NCBI GenBank assembly: GCA_020747015.1 | Contig: JAGTJM010000003.1 | Coordinates: 744,001 to 808,000 of the forward strand | Direction of reading: 5' to 3' | DNA: 64,000 nt | Source: Pyrenochaeta sp. MPI-SDFR-AT-0127 | Lineage: Eukaryota > Ascomycota > Dothideomycetes > Pleosporales > Cucurbitariaceae | In this document: one piece after another, positions 11,387 to 22,877 of the stretch | How the letters are laid out: each line of letters begins with the position of its first letter | How positions within the stretch are numbered: the first letter of the stretch is position 1 | Translations under genes and position numbers: made by a program | Notes under the pieces: generated by a model | What the model saw: only the letters and a program-made list of their open reading frames with translations | Database searches by the model: none | What the model was told of the DNA's origin: nothing

Positions 11387-12731
11387 ATAGCTCAAACATG
11401 GCCAGCAACAGTGAAGAGATGTGACTATCGTGTATGGATATTGCGGAGAGCATAGCATTGCACAGGAGCATGGCGTACGCGGAGTCTTAGGTGGTTTTCG
11501 AATTCGGAAAGTCAGTAATCATTCGACTTCAAGCATAGTTGTAGCACGGGATACCTTTGTAGAATGTTCAGTAGTCTAGCAAATAGCCAGAGTGTTTGGG
11601 TTCGTGTGTTGGCTTTGCAGAATCTTCTCTCGTAAGGGTATATGTTATGATTTCTTGCGAGTATATTTATCAGTCTAGCCTATGGAAACGAAAGAGGGGG
11701 CCTGGGCACGAGTATGCAAATTACCAACCACGCTATCGAACGTAAGAAGGTACACTAGTAAGGCAAGCTTCACCATATACAGATATCAATCCCCTTTCTT
11801 GAACTCCGTTCAAAGGACCACACTTCTGCTCTTCGAAGTTTGCACTCTCTATCCAAGTGGGTTTCGATAAGCGAGAGCATGAGAATAGCAGCACCAGCTT
11901 CTCCTCACCATGAGCATTAGAAGTTTGGGTAAAATTCCTCTCGTCGACTGATCAATTCATGGCTGGCTCTGAAACAGTGGGAATTCAGTCGGCACGTTTG
12001 CCGATCAACACACAAAGGGTTTGGGTAATATCAGGTTGATGTGATTCAGAACGCAAGTCCTTGTTAAGATGTTTCTTGACTGCAGTGAGCCTTACCTTTT
12101 GCAGTTGAACAACATACCTCTAGAGTAAGAAGATGGTTGAAGAGCTCCCCTCCCTTTTCAGGCGTTGTCTACGAGAAAGCCAATCAGATAATACCACTCT
12201 AACATCGACAACACATACATAGATTGAAATAGTGACTATTATGCGCCTGTATCGTGTCGTATAGGTATAGGAGTCACTGGATCATGAATTACAACGGATA
12301 ACCGGATCCGATAGCAAAGTTGTAGTTGTGTTGTATCTCACGCGCGAATATGAGGTTCATGGTACTGGCTATGGTGATAGCTCTATTTAGTAGTAGTATC
12401 ACGTCGACAGCCACCTGGGCCTTTTGTAACCCAACCTTTGATCTGGTATCTACTTGATATCTTCCCCTGCATCTTGTCGCCATCAATCAAAATGCTGTTG
12501 TTGATGTTGTGCGGATGAAGCTCGGTCAGCAGCGAGGTAAACACGGGTGGTGGGTGCGGCTTTTTTGGGTTAGGCTAGCCAAGGTTGCGCTTTCCTCCCG
12601 AACCCGCAGGACTTTCTTCCTCCCAGCAGAGCTCCCCATCTTCCACTCCATCACCATCTCCCCTCTATCCTTCCTGCATCAATCTCAATTGGTTGCAGAG
12701 CTATCTCAATAGCCTCTTGAGCACCGCAGCA
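11387..12731. promoter_or_regulatory. intergenic; upstream region of ATP1
   Basis: 1.3 kb with no convincing gene. A CCAAT box lies at 12180-12184. The last 80 bp before the ATP1 start are pyrimidine-rich, as is common for highly expressed fungal genes. I found no tRNA or repeat. Confidence 0.5.
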
Positions 12732-15261
12732 ATGTTCTCAAGAGCCATCCGCCAGTCGAGCCGCCGGGTCGCTGCAATCTCTGCCTCCAGCAGGATTGCT
12801 TCGGTAAGTCCATCGCAACCGCCTGCAATTGCGCCTGCAAATCCTCTGGCCATCGCCTGCAGCTTCCAGAAGCGATTTCCGATGCCATTGGCGCCTCAAT
12901 GGAGCTTCATTGATGGAATTGGGTTGCTGCGCTGGCTGGAAGGGGAGCTCCCCTCTGCCGAGACTGCGTACTGACGGTTTTTCTCTCCACCAGACCCGCG
13001 CTCCCGCGTTCACCAACTCTCTCCGAACCTATGCCACCGAGGCGAAGGCCACCCCGACCGAGGTCTCTTCCATCCTGGAGCAGAGGATCCGAGGTGTCCA
13101 GGAGGAGAACAGCCTCGCTGAGACTGGCCGTGTGCTCTCCGTCGGGTACGCCACAGTCAATCGTCATCGCATGCATTGCGACAGAGACATGGAGCTGACG
13201 AAATAACAGTGACGGTATTGCCCGTGTCCATGGCATGAACAACGTCCAGGCCGAGGAGCTCGTCGAGTACGCGAAGCCCCAGCTACCAGCTCACCACCAG
13301 CGATGCTAACAGAATCACAGGTTCGCCTCTGGTGTCAAGGGCATGTGCATGAACTTGGAAGCCGGCCAGGTCGGTGTCGTGCTTTTCGGTTCCGATCGAT
13401 TGGTCAAGGAAGGCGAGTCTGTCAAACGTACTGGAGAGATTGTAGGTCTGCCCATGGCAACGCGTACAGATTGGATTTTAACAAGCACAGGTCGACGTGC
13501 CCGTCGGCGAGGCTCTTCTTGGACGTGTTGTCGACGCTCTCGGCAACCCCATCGATGGAAAGGGTCCCCTCAAGACCACCGAGAGGCGCCGTGCCCAGCT
13601 CAAGGCCCCCGGTATTCTGCCCCGTCAATCCGTCAGGGAGCCCGTCCAGACTGGTCTCAAGTCGATCGATGCCATGGTTCCCATTGGTCGTGGCCAGCGT
13701 GAGCTGATTATCGGCGATCGTCAGACCGGAAAGACCGCTGTCGCTCTCGATGCCATGCTGAACCAAAACCGCTGGAACAAGGGTACCGACGAGAAGAAGA
13801 AACTCTACTGCATCTACGTCGCCGTTGGTCAGAAGCGATCCACCGTCGCTCAGCTCGTCAAGACTCTCGAGGAGAACGATGCGATGAAGTACACCATCAT
13901 CGTCGCCGCCACCGCTTCCGAGGCCGCTCCTCTCCAGTACATTGCTCCCTTCACTGGTTGCTCCATGGTAAGTCATACACATATAATCTACACAAGAGTC
14001 TCACACTGACATGGCTTTAGGGAGAATGGTATGTATCTCATTTAATTTTTCCTGTACTGTCCTTCACTGCCTTCCTTCACCTGTCCCTTTTAAACACGTG
14101 TTTTGCGCTGCGAAACACAGGAGTCTCCATTTTCGCGATCTGTGGTACCGTTCTGCGCACCGCAGAAGCCTGTCGTACTTCAATGGCCTATGTGCGCAAG
14201 CAAAGGTTCGGTTGCGACATGCGAGGAGGCCCTCAGTCAATCCATCCACCTTCAGCACCATTTCGAGGCAGCCAGGGTTCACGCAAAGAACACTGCTATT
14301 TCCGATATCGCTCTCCCGACTTCGATTTGAATGATAGCTCCCCTTTGTCGTAGAGGACTCGTCCAATAGGCCGTTTATTTAGCCATCGTGCTACTGAATC
14401 CAGGTTTTGGACGGCGCCCATTCGACATGTACCGCCTCACGACTCCCCACTTAGTTTTCTACTCATTATGGACATCTGCTAATACGTTCGCTCTATAGGT
14501 TCCGTGATAATGGCAAGCACGCTCTCATCATCTATGATGATTTGACAAAGCAGGCTGTGGCATATCGTCAGATGTCTCTGCTTCTCCGTCGTCCTCCTGG
14601 GCGTGAGGCTTACCCAGGTGACGTCTTCTACCTCCACTCTCGTCTCCTCGAGCGTGCGGCCAAGATGAACGACAAGCTCGGTGGCGGTTCGCTCACTGCT
14701 CTGCCCGTCATTGAGACCCAGGGTGGTGACGTGTCTGCTTACATTCCCACCAACGTCATCTCGATCACTGATGGACAAATCTTCTTGGAGGCTGAGTTGT
14801 TCTACAAGGGTATCCGTCCCGCTATCAACGTCGGTCTTTCCGTGTCCCGTGTCGGCTCCGCTGCTCAGGTCAAGGCCATGAAGCAAGTTGCTGGTTCCCT
14901 GAAGCTCTTCTTGGCCCAGTATCGTGAGGTCGCAGCCTTCGCACAGTTCGGTTCCGATTTGGATGCTGCTACCAAGCAGACTCTCTCCCGTGGTGAGCGT
15001 CTTACCGAGCTCCTCAAGCAGAAGCAGTACTCCCCCATGGCCGTCAACGAGATGGTTCCTTTGATCTACGCCGGTGTCAACGGTCTCCTTGACAGCGTCC
15101 CCGTCGACAAGATCCTCCAGTGGGAGTCTGACTTCCTTGCCCACCTCCGATCGAACGAGCAAGATCTGCTCGACACCATCGAGCGGGAAGGTGCGCTCAG
15201 CAAGGATCTTGAGTCCAGGTTGAAGGAGGTTTCTACCAGCTTCATCAAGAGCTTCTCGTAG
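12732..15261 (+). CDS. ATP1: mitochondrial F1F0 ATP synthase subunit alpha
   Basis: Seven exons: 12732..12803, 12994..13145, 13210..13266, 13321..13441, 13491..13967, 14021..14028, 14499..15261; about 549 aa, as expected for the family. Residues 1-40 are basic and Ser/Ala-rich (MFSRAIRQSSRRVAAISAS), a mitochondrial presequence ending near LRTYATEAKA. The nucleotide-binding P-loop GDRQTGKT is at about 209-216; LIIYDDLTKQAVAYRQMSLLLRR and RPPGREAYPGDVFY follow. Exon 6 is an 8-nt microexon (GGAGAATG) supplying Gly-Glu and two bases of Trp in GCSM-GEW-FRDNGKHA, a block conserved in the family. It is followed by a 470-bp intron, far longer than the gene's others. It converges with TVP38. Confidence 0.96.
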
Positions 15262-15878
15262 ACACAGAAGGGTTGAAGAGTGGGTTCTGTCTATTCCAAT
15301 GTGCTCGAGGGATCAAAAGCGCTGATTGGTCTTTGGGAGCAGATGTATAATAGTAGATGCGTCCTCGCCATCAGCTTGTCTCAATATGGAAGATTTGTTC
15401 GTTTTCTGATTGATGTGGCTCGATGCGCGATGTGCCGTGTCCCATACACCTACCTTAACGGACAACACCAACTATCCCATGATTCCCTTGTGTTTGTTAG
15501 CGGTACGTGTCTGGTGGAGAGTGGATCTGTATATTGCAATTGAGCTATTCGTCTGTTACATTTCCTGCCACTTGCATGCTGTGATAATGCCCAAGCGTAT
15601 TTGGACACTGTTTTGCATCAGTCCATTCACGACGGCCGTACACTCTTCTATCGCCTTGAAGTGTGCAACTTCTATTCGCATCCTGGATTGTCGTTCGGTG
15701 ACGTTGATTCTGACACGTTCAAGCTATATCGATCACCGTGTTAAGCAGTGGTCAAATCTTTGATTTGATTGAACAGTGATAGAATGTGCTTTCACAAGGC
15801 CGAAAATGCGCTATTCAATTCTTGAGTCTATACAAGATGCACTATCTACATCTATTTAGAGGTCATGGTCTTACATCC
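15262..15878. other. convergent intergenic, ATP1 / TVP38
   Basis: 3' flanks of two converging genes. AT-rich with many T runs toward TVP38. Open frames of about 100 codons are not protein-like. Confidence 0.5.
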
Positions 15879-17091
15879 TCACTTTTTACCCCTCTCTTCG
15901 TCATCACTCGCATCTCCGTCTATAAATGGGTCATCGCCAATTTCGACTGCATCGCCTGTCTCTGGAGGTTCATCCCTATAGGTTCCTTCATTATCTGCGT
16001 ACTCATCATCCCATGCTGTGCGCAGGCTAATGTCATCATCCTCTTCCCGCAACCGCTCTGCAGCCTCCAACGCGCCAGGGTCGTCCGCGTACTCGTTCTC
16101 GAGGTCTTCAATACTTGTTCGGCGGATACCTGCACGCTCTTCGGCTTCGAGCTGGGCAGCGCGTTGCTTGGTTTTGCGGTACATGAACCAGCCTGTAGCT
16201 ACACCTGCTACGGCACCAATAGCGATGCTGATATAGGATACTGCCTTTGTGCGGGCATCCATCTTTCCACCGCTCTCTGCAATCTTTTCGAGCTGCGCGC
16301 CAATGAAGATGTGCAGCATGAGCTTGGGGCTCACGATTGCGGTTGCAAGAGCAAAAGAGGCCCAATGTACAGTTGGGAATGTTGCGACAGCGCCGTTAGA
16401 GAGGCTGTAGGGGAGCGGACACATGCGAATCATAACGAGGAGTTTCAAGCCGTCATGCTTGAGGGTTAAGGCAAGGGCGGCGAAGCGGGTGTCGTTTGCT
16501 ATGAGGCGGTGGACCATATTCTTCAGTATGGAGCGGGAGAGGAGGAAGGATGCAGTGCTGCCGGCGACTGTTGCGCTGGCGGCTAGGAACCATCTATACT
16601 GTTGTCAGACGTTGCTCGCTGCTAAAGCAGAATACGAAGGCATACCCATTAGGAAATCCGTATACGAAGCCGCAGATGGTAAGGAGGGTTGAATATCCTA
16701 TCAACGGAGGAAAAGAGACAATAAAGATCAGGGCCCAAAGTATCAGCCATCCTGCTGTAACGTCCCTCCACTTCTTTGCGTATGGCAGCATTGCCCCGAA
16801 TATCTTCTCATTGTATATCAGGAAGAGCAACCCGAGGATGCCCACTATTATGCTGCCCACTACAAATATGACCTTTTGTAGAGGCGATAGCTTGTTGTAC
16901 TGACCCATGACGCGACGGTTAACTTTATCGTAAGTCTCCATTGCGCGCTGCCGCCATGTAGGTTGCGAGTGAAAGGAGGCATTGCGCCGGAAAGATGACG
17001 TAGATCGACGGCTCCATACTGGCGTTTCGCCCGTCTCTTCGTCTTCGAGAGGGAGCGCGAGAGCGCGGGCGTCGTAATCGGACGTTGGCAT
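15879..17091 (-). CDS. TVP38: Golgi apparatus membrane protein TVP38 (SNARE-associated / VTT domain)
   Basis: Exons 16646..17091 and 15879..16593 give about 386 aa. The upstream in-frame extension lacks support, so I start at MPTSDYDARA. The order is a basic cytosolic N-terminus, TM segments (VIFVVGSIIVGILGLLFLIY and WLILWALIFIVSFPPLIGY), then the VTT/SNARE-associated core. That core crosses the intron as GFVYGFPNG-WFLAASATVAGSTASFLLSR. A further pair of hydrophobic segments follows (FALATAIVSPKLMLHIFIG and ISIAIGAVAGVATGWFMY). The long C-terminal tail is acidic. The family, including yeast Tvp38, acts in Golgi/late-endosome membranes and is related to DedA/TMEM41-type proteins. Confidence 0.93.
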
Positions 17092-18161
17092 GGTGGATAT
17101 GTACGTTTGTCTCGCGCTCAAATGGTGCTGACGTCGCAAAGCGGAACGGCGCGGGTGCTCAAGATGAGGGTGTGAGATTCAAAGTGCTGAAGCGTAGCGT
17201 TGAAGGGTTGCGGAGAGTCTATTATATGCAACTGCTGGGAACGGCCATTTCGGTGATTACGAGGTAGAGGAGAAGAGTAAGGCGAGTGTTGGTGCTGACT
17301 AGTGCTGGAGAGCAGCTGGTTTCATCATCAGTCGGACGGATGAACGATGCACCGCCTCACTACCCTGCATAAGGATCCAGGACAAATATAAGATCAAGTT
17401 GAGCCCCGGAAGAAAGAGTTTTGATATTTATACAACCAGAGCCCACCAGGCCTCTGTGAATATACTTCAAAGCAGACAGCGCAAGGCTGCGCATCCGTGC
17501 AGGTACAGCTGTGTTCTGACTTGTTACACGATATGCAGCAGTCTGCAAGCATCACCCAGCTGCCTCCACGTGATTCAGCCTCAGAATTGGGGCATCCAAT
17601 GTCTGCTTCAGCTGGGTGATAGGTGCACATGTATACATGCATTGCTCTGCTCGTCGGCCAAGCATGACATGGTGCAGTTGTACAAAAGCTGTGTGCCCCG
17701 TCATCACTGCCCAGCACATCTCACCCCGACCCCCTTGAGAGTGATCATCTAGCTATCCTTCGTAAAGCAATGTAGCGCCACTGGGTGAAGCGTCGTAGAA
17801 CTTCGGTACGCACTTCCTGGTCGACGGGCGGCCCTTGCAAGCTAATGTCCCGCAGCATCCCCCACACGGAAGACTAGTCGCTCGAGCTTCATTCGCGCTC
17901 GCGATCTGCCCAGGCATTCACTCATTCTGCCCGTTTGCCTTTTGGCGCACTTATTGTGTCTCGCAGCTGTCTGCGGGACGACTTGTCCTTCATTGCAGCT
18001 TCATTCCCTGACACGCGCCGGCCGCTCCTCTTGCGACTTCCGCAGTCCTTAATCAGCCCCGACAAACCCCCAGGCTTCGATCTCAACCTCCTCTCTTCCC
18101 CACGCGCCAACTTCCCCCTCACCACGAATATCCCCGTATCTTTTTGAGTTTTGGTTCGAAC
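17092..18161. promoter_or_regulatory. divergent intergenic with a 12-bp inverted repeat
   Basis: Shared upstream region of TVP38 and the CCCH/Smr gene. It contains perfect inverted arms ATCACCCAGCTG (17551-17562) and CAGCTGGGTGAT (17609-17620), separated by 46 bp. The stretch before the plus-strand start is pyrimidine-rich. No gene is recognised. Confidence 0.5.
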
Positions 18162-20517
18162 ATGGTCGCCGACAGCCTGTACGAAAAGGCGCTGCCCGTG
18201 CTGCAGGACGATGCGCTGGATGAGGAGGACAAAACAGACAAGCTCGAGGAGCTGCTGCGCAAGGAAACTGGCCTCACTGGAAAGTCTCTTGAGAACATCG
18301 TCTTAGACTGTCTCTGGCGCTATCGAGATGCTGGGAGTTCTTCCAGCTCCCCTCCACCAAGCCGTCACACCGTCATCCGCCGTCCGTCGCCAGCTCCGTG
18401 GCAGGCCAACCGTGCCCCAACCCCTGTAAACCACTCCCCACGGTTGATTCATCCTCCACCGGGATTTGGCATTGTTCCTCCCGGATTTGCACGTACCAAA
18501 TCGTCGACTGCATCGCCTTTTACATCTCCACGACCATCCCCTCGTCTTGCTTTCTCAAGCCCACATATCCCGCACAGCCCCAGCTTGAGCGCATACCAGT
18601 TCAGTGAGGGCGCGAATTCGAACACAGAGCTATACGGTGATCTTGATAGCCAATCCGTAGACTGGCTGGTGAACGATGACTTCAGGGGCTCTGAGTCGTC
18701 CCTTTTGGGCGAAGGCACCCTCAACGGCGCAGCCGCAGAATGGGTACAGCCACAGACCATGGACATGGGCCCATATGACATGTTGCGGTCAATCCTAAGG
18801 GACGATCGATCAGATGAGGAGATTGAGAAGGTGCTCGAGGCTAACGGCTTTGATCTCAGTGCAGCTCTACTTGCGTTGATGGGCCAGCAGTTGGAGGGAC
18901 AGCAACTCCCCACCACCACTCAGGAGCAGGCTGGATATATTATTGGAAAGTCCATGAGCCCAGCTTTCAGACCCTCTACGCCATCCAATCAGCAAAAGAG
19001 CAACATCGTATGCAAGTACTTTTTATCAACGGGTCATTGCGCAAGAGCAGATTGCAGGTTCAGCCATGACACTAGCAAGACACTGTGCAAGTGAGTTTGT
19101 ACGCTTCGCTGGACATAGCACGAAACACTGACACACAACAACTAGATACTTTCTAAATGGCAACTGCCTAGCTGGTGACACTTGCTTGTTCTCCCATGAC
19201 CCTTCAGCTCTAATGGCTCGTATGGCCATCTCAGACGTATCCACGCCACCCTTACAGTCAGCGATACCCAATTTCCAGATGTCTGACTATGATGTGTTCC
19301 CCAATCTCCAGCCCAATAACTCTCCGTTCGGAACGTCACAACTTTCGTCAACAGATGTGACTACCCTGGAGCAACTCTATGGTCTGACTGGAGGCCCAAC
19401 ACGTCCTCCGCCAGGTCTGAGTCCTTTTGCCAACTTCACTCCCGGAGGTGGCAGTCGCCCGCAGTCAAGGACCGGTAGCCGCCAGCATTCTCGAGCCACT
19501 ACACCATCTGTACCCGCAGTAGATGACAATGAAGCTTTCCCAAGCTTGGGTTCTGCCGCTGCTGCAAAGCCTGGGAAGCGACACCACGGCAAGCGTGGCG
19601 GGCACGGCCACAAGGACGTCACCGGCCCAAATAACTTGGCAGATGTCGTACGCATGTCGCCATCCCCAGCCCCAGCAACACCGGCTCGTAAGGGTCTGAG
19701 GACTGCCAAGAGCTTTAACGGAACTCGTGAGAATAGTACGACGGCTCAAGCCATCCCTGCACCTCAACATATACCCTGGTTGGAGACCGGCGAGAAAGGA
19801 AACCAGGCGTACCTCAAAGCTCGAGCCGAGGCCTTTAAGCATGGAAGTCTGCGGAATAAGTTCCTGCAGAGGTATGACTAGATCCTTCTGCCACGTCCAA
19901 GTTTATGCTGACTTGCTCTAGTGCTGCTCAAGCTTGGAATCGCAGTGATTCGCGCGCCGCTAAAGCTCTTAGTCTTAGGGGGCAGAGTGAGAATAACCTG
20001 ATGCGCGAAGCACATCGAGAAGCTGCTCGCATCCTTTACGAACATCGAAACAAGGATAGCGACGACTCGAATGAGCTCTATGTTGATCTTCACGGTATGT
20101 CGAGTCTCTCATATTTCTTTCTATTTCGAGCTCACAATCTCTGCAGGACTTCACCCAGACGAATCGGTATCGTATCTTGAAGGCATTCTGCTACAACACA
20201 ACACATCCTCTCGCCCTGTCTATGCAATCACAGGGACCGGTCATCATAGCAAGAATGGTAAAGATAAGGTAGGCAAAGCCATTCGCGGCTTCCTCAACGA
20301 GTGGAGATATGCCTTCCGTGAATTCTCCGTTCCAGGTGACCGCAACAATGTCGGTGGTATCCTCGGTATCGACCCGAGCAGCTATGATAAGAGCATTGCT
20401 GAGCGGCCGAAAGAGCCAGAGGCAGAGTTGGACAGTGTGAAGAAAGATGCTAAGATTAGGATTATGAAGAGGGATGAGGTTTTAGATGCGCCGAAAGGAC
20501 CGAAACGGGCTGCTTGA
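18162..20517 (+). CDS. CUE-like / tandem CCCH / DUF1771 / Smr domain protein
   Basis: Exons 18162..19090, 19146..19871, 19922..20094, 20147..20517; about 732 aa. The start is MVADSLYEK; the open frame extends upstream only to a TTG. Domains in order: a Ser/Pro-rich region; a CUE-like helix set (MLRSILRDDRSDEEIEKVLE, about 205-240) that may bind ubiquitin; two CCCH zinc fingers, CX8CX4CX3H (about 284) and CX7CX5CX3H (about 309), the intron falling inside the linker; a Gly/Pro/His-rich linker; DUF1771 (AHREAARILYEHRN); and an Smr domain with VDLHGLHPDES and TGTGHHS. Smr domains are often endonucleases; with CCCH fingers this suggests RNA binding and cleavage, for example in no-go decay. That role is inference. 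Confidence 0.9.
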
Positions 20518-20901
20518 TAGTAATTGAGTGGAAAGTAAAGGCTCCTAGTAGGCAGCATGAAATAAGAAAGAACTCACTACACTACTTCCATCATCACGTG
20601 CAGTATTTCCGGCGAGGTCTTTGCTGGTGATGTGGTGACATTTTAGAGTGCGCTTAGTAGGGAAGGTGTGTCCTATGCCGTGCCTCCCTCATCTGTTGAC
20701 CCTCTTTGGCCCAGCTCTGTCACTTACTTACTATTCTCACGTTCTCGTTTTTACTGTCGCTCTACATGATTTCCTAGACTTCACATCTCTATTATCTGTT
20801 CAATTTCTTTCCAACGTATTTCGCCTCATCGACCTTTATCGCTTGTCTTAGCTTTGCGAGCCGCCAACCCAATCCCACTATCAATCAGTCTCGCCACAGT
20901 C
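20518..20901. promoter_or_regulatory. intergenic, pyrimidine-rich leader
   Basis: Spacer between two plus-strand genes. The part next to the second gene is rich in C/T, as is common in fungal 5' leaders. No other feature is seen. Confidence 0.45.
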
Positions 20902-22839
20902 ATGTCGCCGCGCAGACCAAGCACCGCTATGCACGACACTGGGCCATCGCGCATGCCTTTCTCAGCCGCTGAAGCACTGTTATGGGGCCCTGAGATAAGG
21001 AAGCAACATGAGTGGCTTCTCGGTGAGATGCGGTTACTTAAAGCACAGCATGAAGCTTATGACTCCCGCATCAAAAGATCGGAGACAGTTGCGGAAGCCG
21101 CAGAGGCCGCTATATCCTGTATCCGACACATGGAACAGCAGATCGCGGTCATGGAAGCCGTTGACAACGAGAAGGCCTTTGAACACTGGGTGTCAGGAGA
21201 ACTTAATGAGTTGAAGGTCTTTGTTGATAAGAACAAGACTGTTCGCCAGAAGCAAGTCGAGCTTGACAAAAAGATGTCCGACATTGTAGATGACCTTGAT
21301 CAATTCAAGGGCAAGTGTACAGACCTGAGAGGCCTCATGCGACGAATAAGTCTCCTCGAAACTGTCCAGAAGCAAGACGCTAGTCAAATCAAGGCCTTGG
21401 AGAAAGAAATCATCATTCTCAAGTCTGCAGACCCTAGCTCTGCCATCGGTAACATGAAGCCACTAGCAGTCATCGGCCGCAAACAGAGCCCAAGCAGGTC
21501 GAAGACGCCACCACATATATGCGATGCTGATGGCTCAGAGGGGACCACAGAAAATGAGGCTGAGGGTTCAATTACTTTCCCCATAGAGCAGATCCAGGTA
21601 CCACGAAGCGATGTGGATGAGCAAAAGTTGGTATGCCCAAATATCTCTGCTCCAACATCAACTGATTGCCATTGCAGGTCAGAGAATACAGTTATACCAC
21701 CTTCAGTCAATATTCCACCTACTTTATCAGCAAGACATAGATTGCTCAAAAGGCCTTCTATACATGATTCAAAGATCTCTAGACTTGTTATTGATAAGCA
21801 GCAAGAAGTCTCAGCTCTACAATTAGAATCTCGTTTGCCATATGTGCGGAGCCCTCCTGCAACGCAAACAGTCGTGAGGAGGAGCATGAGAAAACGAAAG
21901 CAGCCCGACGATGAGCCTCATAGTGCACGCGTCTCGCCTTCTCTACCAATGGCCAAAGAGAAGGGTGCTGAAAACTTCCTCATCTTAGAAACAAGCAAGA
22001 AGACGAACATTGCGCCTACTCAACTAGCGAACAGAGGTCTAGGAAAGCGAAGGAAGGGTAATTTGACCCCAGGACCACGCCAAAAGGTGACCGAAGAGCA
22101 GAATCAAATGATCGCCTCAAATCCACCAGGGTGGAAGCCCGACACTGAATCAGCACCAAGAGGAAAGATACCTATTAGATCAACTCATATGATAGGCCAG
22201 AGCCCAAGCAAGCAGAAGCCTGATGTTGTTCCAACATCAAACAAAATGATGTCCACAGGCCCGGCTCAAGCAATCAATACCAGTCTGCTCAATAGGGCCA
22301 ACTCCCATGTTGTCACTACTCAACAACCAGTGCAAATTACAGCCAAGCAAAATGGCAGTGACGAGTTTCAATTGAGTGTAGCAGATAAAATCAAGACCTC
22401 GCCTCGAAAAGCACCACTACAGCAACCCAGCTGCTTTTCCTGTCGCCAGCGGCATCAGGGATGCGACCGAGCACAACCCTTTTGTGGACAATGTGCAAAG
22501 CGCTCGCAGCATGATACTTGTCATTATCCAGGGTCAACCGACGCTCAAACTAGTGCGTCTCATGCATTAAATTCCAAAAAGAAGACTGTACGGTCAAACG
22601 CACTTGAAAGCCCTAGCCGCTCCAGACCCCAGAACTTGGCTGGCCAAAACAACTTTCGCTCGTCTTCGAAAACCCTCAGCCCGGAGAGACTTTCCGACCA
22701 TCAGCGTTCAGACAGTAATATTCCACCGTCTTCGATTGTCCGCCCAACTGCAACCATGAAACCAACAAGACGCGTGATACCCGACATCACAGATTACGAT
22801 ACATATATCAAGTGGAAAGCAAATGGAGATGGACTCTAA
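20902..22839 (+). CDS. coiled-coil protein with C-terminal Zn2Cys6-type motif
   Basis: A single open frame of 645 aa from the first ATG (MSPRRPSTAM); the frame also runs upstream to a TTG. Residues about 35-175 are strongly helical and heptad-like (IRKQHEWLLGEMRLLKAQHE ... ALEKEIIILK), suggesting a coiled coil. The middle is low-complexity, Ser/Lys/Pro-rich, with basic patches (RRSMRKRKQ, GLGKRRKG). At 511-540 it has Cys spacing CX2CX6CX6CX2CX8C (CFSCRQRHQGC ... CGQCAK), which fits the Zn2Cys6 binuclear cluster rule. That domain is normally N-terminal in fungal transcription factors. I do not recognise the family. It could be a chromatin or spindle-associated protein that acquired a zinc cluster. 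Its stop lies only 38 bp from the stop of the convergent FAH gene. Confidence 0.8.
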   Translation: MSPRRPSTAMHDTGPSRMPFSAAEALLWGPEIRKQHEWLLGEMRLLKAQHEAYDSRIKRSETVAEAAEAAISCIRHMEQQIAVMEAVDNEKAFEHWVSGELNELKVFVDKNKTVRQKQVELDKKMSDIVDDLDQFKGKCTDLRGLMRRISLLETVQKQDASQIKALEKEIIILKSADPSSAIGNMKPLAVIGRKQSPSRSKTPPHICDADGSEGTTENEAEGSITFPIEQIQVPRSDVDEQKLVCPNISAPTSTDCHCRSENTVIPPSVNIPPTLSARHRLLKRPSIHDSKISRLVIDKQQEVSALQLESRLPYVRSPPATQTVVRRSMRKRKQPDDEPHSARVSPSLPMAKEKGAENFLILETSKKTNIAPTQLANRGLGKRRKGNLTPGPRQKVTEEQNQMIASNPPGWKPDTESAPRGKIPIRSTHMIGQSPSKQKPDVVPTSNKMMSTGPAQAINTSLLNRANSHVVTTQQPVQITAKQNGSDEFQLSVADKIKTSPRKAPLQQPSCFSCRQRHQGCDRAQPFCGQCAKRSQHDTCHYPGSTDAQTSASHALNSKKKTVRSNALESPSRSRPQNLAGQNNFRSSSKTLSPERLSDHQRSDSNIPPSSIVRPTATMKPTRRVIPDITDYDTYIKWKANGDGL

Positions 22840-22877
22840 ATTTGTACAATGAAAGATAGGAGATGTTGAAAAGTACA

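Noticed and set aside
14479..15162. 227-codon minus-strand frame opposite ATP1
   Set aside because: It lies wholly within conserved ATP1 exon 7 and has no independent motif.
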